Positions 6,495 to 12,815 of a DNA stretch of 16,773 bases are shown here, in pieces. The DNA is from CAZKTO01 sp964555685. Lineage in GTDB: Bacteria > Chloroflexota > Dehalococcoidia > SHYB01. The notes below the pieces were generated by a model. That model did not search any database, was not told where the DNA came from, and saw only the letters and a list, made by a program, of their open reading frames with translations. Made by a program: the position numbers and the translations under genes. The DNA lies in contig CAZKTO010000068.1 in NCBI GenBank assembly GCA_964555685.1, positions 1-16,773 on the forward strand, given 5' to 3'. Numbering within the stretch: the first letter of the stretch is position 1; every line of letters starts with the position of its first letter.

Positions 6495-7094
6495 ATGCCC
6501 GCCAGTTCGGCGCTCCGCCAGCGCCTGCTCCGCGAGATCGCCGCCCTGCCCGAGGGCGTGCGCGCCCACATCGAGGCCGTGCGCCGGACGAGCGTGGACC
6601 TCGCCGGCCGCCACGGGGCCGACGTGGCGCGCGCCGAGCTGGCCGCCCTCGCCCACGACGTCTGCCGACTGGTCAAGGCGCCCCAGCTCCTCGAGATGGC
6701 CCGCGCCTTCGGCATCCCCGTCACGCCCATCGACGCGGCCTTCCCCGTCTTCCTCCACGGGCCCGTCGGCGCCGAGCTGCTGCGGCGCGACTACGGTCTC
6801 GACGACGAGGCCGTCCTGAGCCCCGTTCGCTGCCACACCATGGGCCGGCGCTCCATGACCGCCCTCGACCAGGTCCTCTTCCTGGCCGACAAGCTCGACC
6901 CCAGCAAGCTCAACCGATACCCCTTCATGCAGGAGGTGGCGCGCCTGGCGGCCGAGGACCTGGACCGGGCGATGCGCTGCTTCATCGACAGCCAGGTCCG
7001 GGCCTTCATCGACCACGGCGACCTGGTGCATCCGGAGATGATGGCGGCCCGGAACGACGCGATCCTGGCGCTCAAGGCTCCTTCGACAGGATAG
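6495..7094 (+). CDS. yqeK: YqeK-type HD-domain bis(5'-nucleosyl)-tetraphosphatase (symmetrical)
   Basis: This 199-residue HD-superfamily phosphohydrolase probably splits Ap4A-type dinucleotides into two NDPs. Expected metal ligands are visible: H25, H54-D55 (ALAHD), H88 (FLHGPVGAELL), H114 in CHTMGRRSMTALDQ, and D132 in LFLADKLDP. The HTMG-(S)MT-LD-ADKLDP order is characteristic of YqeK. Two ATGs overlap; the one at 6495 has GGAGG 5 bases upstream, while that at 6492 would leave only 2, so 6495 is chosen. The gene diverges from rplU. In many bacteria yqeK lies next to nadD and rsfS, which are absent here. The last codons (KAPSTG) come from sequence resembling the repeat that follows. Confidence 0.88.
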   Translation: MPASSALRQRLLREIAALPEGVRAHIEAVRRTSVDLAGRHGADVARAELAALAHDVCRLVKAPQLLEMARAFGIPVTPIDAAFPVFLHGPVGAELLRRDYGLDDEAVLSPVRCHTMGRRSMTALDQVLFLADKLDPSKLNRYPFMQEVARLAAEDLDRAMRCFIDSQVRAFIDHGDLVHPEMMAARNDAILALKAPSTG

Positions 7095-7175
7095 GTCCTT
7101 CGTTCGCCTCCGGCAGACTCAGGACTCGCGGAGTCTACCCTGAGCCTGACGAAGGGCTCGGCTCAGGACAGGCCC
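7074..7175. repeat. inverted-repeat element between convergent yqeK and YIP1-like gene
   Basis: CCTTCGT (7097-7103) pairs with ACGAAGG (7149-7155), and CTCAGG (7118-7123) with CCTGAG (7139-7144), giving a long imperfect hairpin. The segment CGCGGAGTCTACCCTGAGC and the later CTCAGGACAGGC recur, inverted, at 12757-12807. The repeat appears to extend back into the last codons of yqeK through GGCTCCTTCGACAGG. It may terminate both converging genes. Confidence 0.65.
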
Positions 7176-7209
7176 AGGGCGGGCCCATCGCGCCCCAGTG
7201 ACCGGCGCC

Positions 7210-7761
7210 TCAGCTCCCGTCGGAGGGCCTCCGGGCGATGGCGATGATGAAGCCGATGAGGAAGGTTACCAGGAGGCCCGGGACGACGCTCATGACGCCC
7301 CGGACGAACGAGACGTTGAGGGCGGCCTTGACGGCAACGGCCATGGAGAGGAAGAGCCACAGGGGCACCAACGCGCCCGCCACATCGCGTATGGAATGCA
7401 CGGCGAGGAGCGCCAGCAGCACCCCCGGCGCCGCCGAGTAGCCGATGGCCGCCACCAGCCCGCGGCCCGAGCGCTCCTCGCCCTCCTCGCCGCGCGTGTC
7501 CTGCGCCAGGCTCCCCAGCAGGAAGGCCGACGCGGCCTGGATGAGCCAGACGCCCGGCATGATCACGACGCCCCGCGCGACACCCTCGCCGATGGAGATA
7601 TCCGTGTCGGTCGCGATGGTCAAGACGGTGGCTGCGACGGCCGCCGCGCTGGCTAGCAGGACGACGACGATAGCCTGCGCCAGGCCGAACGGATCGCGGG
7701 CGATCTGGGCGTAGACCGACTGGTCGAGCATCGCCGCTCGTAGCATGCGGAGGAAGAGCAC
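7210..7761 (-). CDS. YIP1-like integral membrane protein
   Basis: The 183-residue protein opens with a cytoplasmic stretch, SVYAQIARDPFGLAQA, where the Tyr and the DP-x-x-x-AQA pattern resemble YIP1/DUF1282 proteins. About five hydrophobic spans follow (roughly 28-48, 62-85, 101-121, 129-149, 154-176), with an acidic loop at 88-98. The function in bacteria is unknown. The frame is open up to an ATG at 7815, but a promoter-like pair lies within that extension. The GTG at 7761 has GGAGG 5 bases upstream, so I start there; ATGs at 7746 and 7731 lack such sites. The gene converges on yqeK and diverges from the SOS locus. Confidence 0.7.
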   Translation of the reverse strand: MLFLRMLRAAMLDQSVYAQIARDPFGLAQAIVVVLLASAAAVAATVLTIATDTDISIGEGVARGVVIMPGVWLIQAASAFLLGSLAQDTRGEEGEERSGRGLVAAIGYSAAPGVLLALLAVHSIRDVAGALVPLWLFLSMAVAVKAALNVSFVRGVMSVVPGLLVTFLIGFIIAIARRPSDGS

Positions 7762-7790
7762 GAGCGCCTCCGGGGGAGTCCTCGCCGGGA

Positions 7791-7819
7791 ATTGTATCCG
7801 GGCGCCCGCTCCCATTCAA
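7791..7819 (-). promoter_or_regulatory. sigma70-type promoter of the YIP1-like gene
   Basis: On the minus strand, TTGAAT (7819-7814) and TACAAT (7796-7791) are 17 bases apart. Initiation near 7784 leaves about 22 bases to the GTG at 7761. Its position argues against the upstream ATG at 7815 as the start. Confidence 0.6.
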
Positions 7820-7869
7820 CCTGACCCGGCGGAGCGCGCTTCTGGCGCGAGGCCGATTCGACCACCCCC

Positions 7870-7899
7870 TTGACATGTTTAGAACACGCGTGCTAGCAT
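7870..7899 (+). promoter_or_regulatory. sigma70-type promoter of the SOS-controlled terminase-like operon
   Basis: A perfect TTGACA (7870-7875) and TAGCAT (7894-7899) are 18 bases apart, with initiation expected near 7906. An SOS-box-like sequence fills the spacer and two more follow the start site, so a bound repressor would block the polymerase. Confidence 0.65.
7882..7893 (+). promoter_or_regulatory. imperfect LexA/SOS box in the promoter spacer
   Basis: GAACACGCGTGC differs from the Gram-positive-type box GAAC-N4-GTTC at one base. It lies between the -35 and -10 boxes, where repressor binding would be most effective. Confidence 0.5.
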
Positions 7900-7915
7900 T
7901 GTCGCAACCTGAGCA

Positions 7916-7927
7916 GAACACCCGTTC
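7916..7927 (+). promoter_or_regulatory. LexA/SOS box
   Basis: GAACACCCGTTC is an exact GAAC-N4-GTTC and extends to a symmetric AGAAC...GTTCT. It lies about 10 bases after the expected transcription start. Confidence 0.7.
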
Positions 7928-7931
7928 TCCA

Positions 7932-7943
7932 GAACGAGCGTTC
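7932..7943 (+). promoter_or_regulatory. LexA/SOS box
   Basis: GAACGAGCGTTC is a second exact GAAC-N4-GTTC. Its centre lies 16 bases from that of the previous box, which may allow cooperative binding. Confidence 0.7.
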
Positions 7944-7972
7944 GCTCCGCCGGCGCGCAGGAGGTTGCGACG

Positions 7973-8785
7973 ATGCTAGCCCTGCTCGAATCGCCACCAA
8001 GGGACAGCGATCCCAGGCCACCCGCTGGGGCGAGCGGTGTAGCTCGCCCCGTCGCCGCGCCGCTCTGCGCCCCCGCCTCCTGGGGGAGCATCCAGGGGCA
8101 CGGCTATCCGGCCGCGGGGCGCGTCACCCGCCTCTTCAGCCTCGAACAGCGAGCCCAGCTCCGGGGGCGGCACGCCCGGCGCCTGGCGCCAGTGGCGGGC
8201 ATGAGCTACATCGCCGGCGTCTGGGCTCTGGGCGACGTTTGCCCGCAGGACCCGGCTGTATCCCGTGGCCCCCGCGCCGCTGTCACCATCGCGGAGATGG
8301 ACCTCACCGCGCCGAACCCCGCGCTCCACGTCGTGAGGCACGTCGCGTGGGCCGGCCCGGCGCTCGGCGATGGCCTGACGCCCGTGCTACGCCCCCTCGC
8401 CGCGGCCTGGCGGCTCGAGCGCATCGCCCTGGGCCTCTCCCAAGCGGCCGGCCCCACCAAGCGGCTCCTGGGGCACGGCGCCCCGCCGCCCGCCGTGGAC
8501 CTCTACCCGACGGCGGGCCGGGCGGCGGCGGCTCTGGGCGCGGGCCTGCTCCGGGCTATCACGGCCGGCCGCGTCAAGACCTACGCCGGCCCCTCCGCCG
8601 AATCGAGCGAGCTCTGGGCGCAGATCGTCAAGGCCCGGTGCCGGGTGGGTCCCGATGGCCGCCTGGAGCTCCTCGCCGGCCCCGGCGCCGACGAATGGCT
8701 CCTGAGCCTCGCCCTCGCCGTGGAGGCGGGCCGCGGGCTCCTCGCGCCGTCCCAGGGACGGCTGGCCGACCTCGTGTGCGCATGA
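7973..8785 (+). CDS. degenerate phage large-terminase nuclease-domain protein
   Basis: This 270-residue protein resembles the C-terminal RNase H-like nuclease of phage large terminases without the ATPase. Matching stretches are QRAQLRGRHARR...YIAGVW (59-84), the middle strand region AWRLERIALGLSQAAG (145-160), and LGAGLLRAITAGRVKTYAG...ELWAQIVKARC (188-223), then a LAGPGADEWLLSLALAVEA close. Active terminases have Asp in GVD, Asp in VVDATG and HDD near the end. Here these read GVW (84), LGLSQ (153-157) and ADE (239-241), so nuclease activity is unlikely. The N-terminal 50 residues are Pro/Ala-rich and unfamiliar. AGGAGG lies 8 bases before the ATG. It heads an operon with the HTH gene under three SOS boxes. 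The family match is from recalled patterns, not a search. Confidence 0.6.
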   Translation: MLALLESPPRDSDPRPPAGASGVARPVAAPLCAPASWGSIQGHGYPAAGRVTRLFSLEQRAQLRGRHARRLAPVAGMSYIAGVWALGDVCPQDPAVSRGPRAAVTIAEMDLTAPNPALHVVRHVAWAGPALGDGLTPVLRPLAAAWRLERIALGLSQAAGPTKRLLGHGAPPPAVDLYPTAGRAAAALGAGLLRAITAGRVKTYAGPSAESSELWAQIVKARCRVGPDGRLELLAGPGADEWLLSLALAVEAGRGLLAPSQGRLADLVCA

Positions 8786-8830
8786 CAGGCGAAGTCTTGG
8801 CAAAGCATGGACTGGTTACGGAGGTCTAGG

Positions 8831-9136
8831 ATGCGCAGGAACGAGCCCTTCATCGACCGTCTGCCCGAGCTCAGCACCTATCGAGACACGGGGTGCAATC
8901 TGCACCCCAGCTGCCTCACCTGTCCTCTGGCTCAGTGCCGGTATGACGACCCCGGCTGGATCCAGCGCGAGGAGCGCCAGCACCGGGCTACCGCGATCCT
9001 GCAGGTGCGGACGGCCGAGGCGCTGCCCGTCATCGAGCTGGCGGCCCGCTTCGGCGTCAGCACGCGGACGGTGCACCGCGTCCTCAGCAAGGCACCCGCC
9101 GCAGGCGGGCAGGCGCGGGCGCTGGCCGCCTCCTGA
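8831..9136 (+). CDS. small Cys-cluster helix-turn-helix protein
   Basis: This 101-residue protein has a conserved-looking N-terminus (MRRNEPFIDRLPELSTYRDTG). A cysteine cluster, C22-x5-C28-x2-C31-x4-C36, is followed by RYDDPG. A C-terminal helix-turn-helix spans about 65-86 (LPVIELAARFGVSTRTVHRVL). The four cysteines could bind zinc or an iron-sulfur cluster; the spacing recalls WhiB-type C-CxxC-C sites but is not identical. It is probably a DNA-binding regulator. The ATG at 8831 has GGAGGT 5 bases upstream; an in-frame ATG at 8807 lacks such a site. It lies 45 bases after the terminase-like gene on the same strand and is probably cotranscribed. I recall similar small proteins in Dehalococcoidia genomes but know no function for them. 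Confidence 0.75.
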   Translation: MRRNEPFIDRLPELSTYRDTGCNLHPSCLTCPLAQCRYDDPGWIQREERQHRATAILQVRTAEALPVIELAARFGVSTRTVHRVLSKAPAAGGQARALAAS

Positions 9137-9211
9137 CCCGGAGCCGGCGCCGCTTCCTCGTGGGCCGCGCCTGTGCTACCCTCCCGCGAGCGACGGTATG
9201 GGAGGGCATCC

Positions 9212-9595
9212 ATGGGCAAGTACGAGGAGTGGAAGGAGAGGGCCCGGCGGGTCTTGCCGCGGCGCGCGGAGCGGCGCCAGACCGGGAGCGTGCTCGACGC
9301 GGTCACGGAGCTCGCCCCCGAATTTGCCGAGATGACGAGCGTCACGCTCCTGGGTGGCATCTACGCCCGCCCGGAGCTCGATCTCAGGACGCGGGCCCTC
9401 TGCACCGTGGCGGCGCTCACGGTGCTGGGCCGGGACCCCCTGCTCCGGCGCTGGATCGATAACGCGCTCGAGCTCGGCTGCACGCGCCAGGAGGTCGTCG
9501 AGGTCATCACGCAGATGGGCTACTACGGCGGCATCCCGTGCGCCGTCATCGGGCTGAACGTGGCCAAGGAGGCCTTCGCGGCCCGGACCGCATAA
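9212..9595 (+). CDS. carboxymuconolactone decarboxylase family protein
   Basis: This 127-residue all-helical protein of the CMD family (PcaC/AhpD fold) shows ELDLRTRALCTVAALTVLGRD (55-75), ALELGCTRQEVVEVITQMGYYGGIPCAVIGL (85-115) and a short C-terminal helix. It lacks the CxxC pair of AhpD-type peroxidase partners, so it is closer to the gamma-carboxymuconolactone decarboxylase side. The helix that usually carries a His before the Ala-x-x-x-Gly segment reads RRWIDNALELG here, so the activity is uncertain. The ATG at 9212 has GGAGG about 6 bases upstream; the open frame reaches a GTG at 9173 without such support. No protocatechuate-pathway genes are adjacent, so the role is unknown. Confidence 0.85.
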   Translation: MGKYEEWKERARRVLPRRAERRQTGSVLDAVTELAPEFAEMTSVTLLGGIYARPELDLRTRALCTVAALTVLGRDPLLRRWIDNALELGCTRQEVVEVITQMGYYGGIPCAVIGLNVAKEAFAARTA

Positions 9596-9617
9596 CGGTC
9601 GCGCCGTCACCATCGGC

Positions 9618-9623
9618 TATACT
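9618..9623 (+). promoter_or_regulatory. possible -10 box upstream of pyrD
   Basis: TATACT lies about 46 bases before the pyrD ATG, in the 74-base gap after the CMD gene. No convincing -35 box is seen at the right distance. Confidence 0.3.
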
Positions 9624-9669
9624 GAGGTGCCCGCGGCCGCGAAGGCGCGAGGCCGGGGCGCCGCACCCC

Positions 9670-10782
9670 ATGGGCCTCTACCATCGCGCGCTCTTGCCGC
9701 TCCTGCACCGGCTGGACCCGGAGACGGCTCACGCCTCCACCCTCTCCGTCCTGAGCCTCCTCCAGCGGACGCCTCTCTGCACCCGGCTCCTCGCCGCCGC
9801 CTACTCCCGGCAGGACTCGCGCCTGGGATTCACCTGGAAGGGCCTGGCCTTTCGTAATCCTGTGGGCCTGGCCGCCGGCGTCGATAAGAACGGCCGGGCG
9901 CTGCGCTCCTTCCACGCCATCGGCATGGGCTTCCTGGAGGTGGGCACCGTCACGCCCCGGCCCCAGCCGGGCAACCCGCGCCCGCGCATGTGGCGCCTGC
10001 CGAAGGAGCGGGCGATGGTCAACTGCCTGGGGTTCCCCAGCGAGGGCGCCGACCGGGTGGCCCGGCGGCTGGCCAAGACGAGGCCGCGCGGCGTGCCGCT
10101 GGCCGTGAACATCGGCAAGAGCGCCGCAACGCCCCTGGAACGCGCCGCCGAGGACTACGCCGCGTGCATGGAGCGGCTCCACGCCGTGGCCGACCTCTTC
10201 GTCGTCAACGTGAGCTCGCCCAACACCCAGGGCCTCACGAGCCTCCAGGCCCGGCCGGCCCTGGCCGCGCTCATCGACGCCTTGGCCGGCGCCCGCCGCG
10301 AGCTGGCCCGGCGCCATGGCTCGTCCCCCCGATCCCTCCTGGTGAAGCTCTCGGCCGACCTCTCGGACCGGGAGCTGGACGACGCCGCGGAGGTCTGCCT
10401 CGAGCGGGGCGCCGACGGCATCGTCGCCGTCAACACCTCCACGGACCCGGCGCTCCGCCCGCACCCGGGCCTGTCGGGGTCCCCGGCGGCGCTGGCGGGC
10501 GGTCTCAGCGGGCGTCCCCTCTTCCCCAGGGCGCTCCACGCCGTCGCCCGGCTGCGCCCGCGGGTGCCCGACGACTTCCTCATCGTCGGCGTCGGCGGCG
10601 TCTCCGGCCCCGAGGAGGCCTGGGCACTGATCGAGGCTGGCGCCAACGCCGTCGAGCTCTACACCGGGCTCGTCTACGAGGGCCCTGCGCTGGTGGGCCG
10701 GATCAACCGGGGCCTCGCAGCGCGGCTGGAGGCGGCGGGCCTCTCGAACATCGCCCAGGCGGTCGGGCGAGCGCGCCGCTAG
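9670..10782 (+). CDS. pyrD: dihydroorotate dehydrogenase (quinone), class 2
   Basis: This 370-residue FMN enzyme oxidises dihydroorotate to orotate in pyrimidine synthesis and passes electrons to membrane quinone. The N-terminal helices (1-45, including the membrane-docking LLPLLHRLDPETAH) are typical of class 2. FRNPVGLAAGVDKNG (61-75), the EVGTVTPRPQPGNPRPRMWRL segment (90-110), NVSSPNTQGL (180-189) with the class 2 catalytic Ser, and GVGGVSGPEEAWALIEAGANAVELYTGLVYEGP near the C-terminus form the FMN site. It is somewhat longer than the roughly 340 residues usual for the class. The ATG at 9670 is chosen because it begins the helical extension; the further open frame upstream overlaps the CMD gene. 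No other pyr genes are adjacent. Confidence 0.95.
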   Translation: MGLYHRALLPLLHRLDPETAHASTLSVLSLLQRTPLCTRLLAAAYSRQDSRLGFTWKGLAFRNPVGLAAGVDKNGRALRSFHAIGMGFLEVGTVTPRPQPGNPRPRMWRLPKERAMVNCLGFPSEGADRVARRLAKTRPRGVPLAVNIGKSAATPLERAAEDYAACMERLHAVADLFVVNVSSPNTQGLTSLQARPALAALIDALAGARRELARRHGSSPRSLLVKLSADLSDRELDDAAEVCLERGADGIVAVNTSTDPALRPHPGLSGSPAALAGGLSGRPLFPRALHAVARLRPRVPDDFLIVGVGGVSGPEEAWALIEAGANAVELYTGLVYEGPALVGRINRGLAARLEAAGLSNIAQAVGRARR

Positions 10783-10933
10783 GCGCCTTGGAGCCGAGCT
10801 CTGCCCCGAGGCGTGACTCCAATTGGACACAACCGTTAGAAACTATCCGATAACCAAGTTCGCTCGAAACGTGAAGTCCCAGGCAAGGCATGGGCGCCGC
10901 AGAGCTTTGCATCGGCAGGCCGCTCCAGTATCC

Positions 10934-11189
10934 GTCATTCTGAGCCCTTCCATGGAAGGGCGAATGAATCTGGGTGGCGGGGCTCCTCACTCCATGCTGT
11001 TAGCCGTGTCTGCCCAGCCGGGGTTGGCCGTCTCTATGAGCGCCACCTTCTTCGCCCTGAGCCACCCCTTGACTTGTTTCTCGCGTTCGACGATAGCTGC
11101 TCTTGATGTAGATGCATACGTAGTACTGCGCCATACGGAAGAGCCGCCCCCCGCCCAGGTTCTTCACTCGAAGACTCGTTCAGAATGAC
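10934..11189. mobile_element. 256-bp MITE/REP-like element bounded by inverted GTCATTCTGA ends
   Basis: GTCATTCTGA (10934-10943) and its exact inverse TCAGAATGAC (11180-11189) mark the ends. Similarity continues inward for about 50 bases: each end has a short palindrome (CCCTTCCATGGAAGGG at 10945-10960 on the left, a CGAAGA-type one on the right), then GAATCTGGG or GAACCTGGG, then a GCGG-rich tract leading into CTC. The minus-strand GIY-YIG relic fills the interior; its start lies just inside the right arm and its stop at the inner edge of the left arm. The 4327-4471 element carries the same end motif. No target-site duplication was identified. Confidence 0.65.
10987..11134 (-). pseudogene. 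internally deleted GIY-YIG nuclease-family gene
   Basis: From the ATG at 11134 one frame reads MAQYYVCIYIKSS, like the usual MxxYYVYIL start of single-domain GIY-YIG proteins (UPF0213-type, about 90 residues). From about 11103 the next frame reads AAIVEREKQVKGW, LRAKKVALIETANPGW and ADTANSME, ending at TGA 10989-10987. That is the family's C-terminal part, including the REKQ-KGW-RAKK-LIE-NP-W pattern. The central 50-60 residues with the GIY...YIG core Arg and catalytic parts are missing and the two pieces are out of frame, so no nuclease can be made. The relic is enclosed by inverted repeats. Confidence 0.75.
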
Positions 11190-11359
11190 AGAAATGCTCT
11201 GGCCTACCCCACCGGCGGTAGCCGTGCCCGACAGAAGACAATCCCTCGGTTATGCTGCATTTCGCTTGTGCTTGGATTACTTTCCGGGCTGCGGGGCGGG
11301 TCGAAGGCGGTCACCCCGTACGACATGTCGTGGGTCTTGCGGTCGTAGGGTGCCCGGCG

Positions 11360-12667
11360 TTAGCTCCCCGCGGCCACCGGCGCGTTCGCCAGGGCCAGGC
11401 GCCGCTCGCGCAGGACGGCGGCCGCCAGGATCACGGTGGCGGCGGCCGTGAACGACCCCGACACGATGAAGAACGTGGGCCAGTCGGTCAGCTTGAGGAC
11501 GAGGCCCATGAACGCGCCGCCGCCCGCCAGGCCGATGTCCAGGCCGATGGCGAAGGTCGAGGAGGCGGCGCCCAGGTTCTTGCCCTGGGCCCGGTCAACG
11601 ACCATCGCCTGGAGGCCGGGCTGGGAGATGCCCGAGCCGCTGCCGATGATTGCGGCGCTGGAGAAGAGCATCCACGGCTCCTGGACGAAGGCGTTGGCCA
11701 TGGTCCCCGCGGACATGACCGCCAGCGCCGGGAGGATAGTGTAGGCGCGGGGGTAGCGGTCGAGGAAGGGGCCACCCCAGATGCGCGAGAACATGATGGC
11801 GGCGGCGAAGACGGTGTAGTAGAGGCCGATGTTGCCGACATGGAGCTCCCGCTTGTTGTAGAGGGGGATGAAGATGTTGAGGGCCACGAAGTTGACGACG
11901 ACGAGGAAGTTGATGACCGCGGGGAAGACGGCGGGCCGGCTGAACATGCTCTCGAAGGTCTGTCGCAGGCCTTGGGCAGGGCGTGGCGCTGGCACGTGGA
12001 CGTCTTGGACCCTGCGCGTGAGGAGCACCGCCATGGCGGCGACGATAGCGGCGGCGACGAAGACGACGGCGAAGTGATGGTCGCCGCCAACGTCGCTCCC
12101 CCGTCCGGGAAGCCAACGTTCGAGATGCCCTTCGAGGCTGCGCAGGCCGCCGGCGTTGAGGAGCCAGATCGCCAGCGCCGGTCCCGCAGCCATGGCGACG
12201 TTGTTGAAGATGCCGAAGCTGCTCATGGCCTGGCCGCGCTTGGAGGGGGGCGAGATATCGGCCACGTAGGCCATGGAGGCCGTGAAGTAGAGGGAGATGC
12301 CCGCCCCGGCCGCCAGGCGCACCGGCCAGAGAAGCGCAGTGCCGGTCACGAAGTCGTAGCCGACGGAACTGCCGAACATGAACAGCGCGCCAAGGGTGAG
12401 GAAGCGCCGCCGCCCCTGTGTATCGACCAGGCGCCCCGTGAAGGGCCGTAGCGTGAGGGAGACGATGCTCGACCCGCCGACCAGGAGGCCGATGAGGGCC
12501 TCGCCGCCACCGAGTTCGTCGATGAAGAGGGGCAGCGTCGGGAAGAAGAGGACGAAGGCGATGAAGAAGCAGAAGGTGGCGAGCGCCGCGTAGGTGAAGT
12601 TGGCGGTCCAGATACGGTCGGAGGCGGGGACGGTGGAGGTCTCGGTCCCGGCGGCGGGCTGGGCCAT
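11360..12667 (-). CDS. major facilitator superfamily transporter
   Basis: This 435-residue inner-membrane permease shows about 12 hydrophobic spans, starting at TYAALATFCFFIAFVLFFPTLPLFI. The MFS loop 2-3 signature appears as RPFTGRLVDTQGRRRFLTLGA, and a weaker copy (SRIWGGPFLDRYPRAYTI) follows in the second half, marking the two six-helix bundles. An unusually long external or central loop (about RSLEGHLERWLPGRGSDVGGDHH) precedes helix 6. The substrate cannot be read from sequence; the overall look is that of drug- or sugar-efflux type permeases. The ATG at 12667 is preferred over an upstream in-frame ATG at 12748, because an extended -10 element lies between them. It lies 148 bases after the acyl-CoA synthetase gene. 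Confidence 0.9.
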   Translation of the reverse strand: MAQPAAGTETSTVPASDRIWTANFTYAALATFCFFIAFVLFFPTLPLFIDELGGGEALIGLLVGGSSIVSLTLRPFTGRLVDTQGRRRFLTLGALFMFGSSVGYDFVTGTALLWPVRLAAGAGISLYFTASMAYVADISPPSKRGQAMSSFGIFNNVAMAAGPALAIWLLNAGGLRSLEGHLERWLPGRGSDVGGDHHFAVVFVAAAIVAAMAVLLTRRVQDVHVPAPRPAQGLRQTFESMFSRPAVFPAVINFLVVVNFVALNIFIPLYNKRELHVGNIGLYYTVFAAAIMFSRIWGGPFLDRYPRAYTILPALAVMSAGTMANAFVQEPWMLFSSAAIIGSGSGISQPGLQAMVVDRAQGKNLGAASSTFAIGLDIGLAGGGAFMGLVLKLTDWPTFFIVSGSFTAAATVILAAAVLRERRLALANAPVAAGS

Positions 12668-12720
12668 GGTCAAGGGGCTCCCATTCGCCCAGGCGCACCG
12701 GGCCCGCGGCGGGCGGCGCC

Positions 12721-12729
12721 AGTATAGCA
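12721..12729 (-). promoter_or_regulatory. extended -10 promoter element of the MFS gene
   Basis: On the minus strand, TGCTATACT (12729-12721) is a TGnTATAAT-type extended -10 with one mismatch, about 54 bases before the ATG. No good -35 box is seen, as is usual for this promoter type. Confidence 0.5.
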
Positions 12730-12756
12730 CGGGGGCCGGCGCCCTCACCCCCGGCC

Positions 12757-12807
12757 GGAGCCTGTCCTGAGCCCTTCGGCTCCGCTCAGGGTAAACTCCG
12801 CGAAGGA
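12757..12807 (-). repeat. second copy of the yqeK-downstream repeat family, inverted
   Basis: Read on the minus strand it contains CGCGGAGTTTACCCTGAGC, a variable spacer, then CGAAGGGCTCAGGACAGGC. The plus-strand copy at 7125-7175 has CGCGGAGTCTACCCTGAGC and a closely similar second half. GAGCCGAAGGGCTC also forms a small hairpin. It sits between two minus-strand genes, upstream of the MFS promoter. Confidence 0.65.
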
Positions 12808-12815
12808 GCCACCCC

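Larger units (their letters stand above)
7892..7980. repeat. 19-bp inverted repeat spanning -10 box to start codon
   Basis: GCTAGCATTGTCGCAACCT (7892-7910) and AGGTTGCGACGATGCTAGC (7962-7980) are inverse complements at 18 of 19 positions. The left arm contains the -10 box. The right arm contains the end of the Shine-Dalgarno and the ATG at 7973. The 51 bases between them hold the two perfect SOS boxes. Confidence 0.85.
10783..11359. other. gene-poor stretch with repeat element and pseudogene
   Basis: These 577 bases hold a possible pyrD hairpin (CGCCTTGG 10784-10791 with CCGAGGCG 10806-10813, one G-T pair, no T tail) and an unassigned, less GC-rich piece around 10820-10870. The repeat-bounded element 10934-11189 with its GIY-YIG relic comes next. 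After it lies a 12-bp palindrome ACGACATGTCGT (11320-11331) beyond the MFS stop. I see no functional gene. Open frames here lack start signals and family features. Confidence 0.6.

Noticed and set aside
7816..7870. Possible tRNA fragment (GC-rich stem-like sequence with GATTCGA)
   Set aside because: No cloverleaf, anticodon arm or correct T-loop could be built.
10823..11188. 121-codon plus-strand frame within the gene-poor stretch
   Set aside because: It runs through the inverted-repeat ends and antisense to the GIY-YIG relic; there is no ribosome site or family resemblance.
11190..11359. Peptide readable after the MFS stop codon on the minus strand (APYDRKTHDMSYGVTAFDP)
   Set aside because: It looks faintly protein-like but has no start, no recognised family and is short; kept only as a possible fragment.
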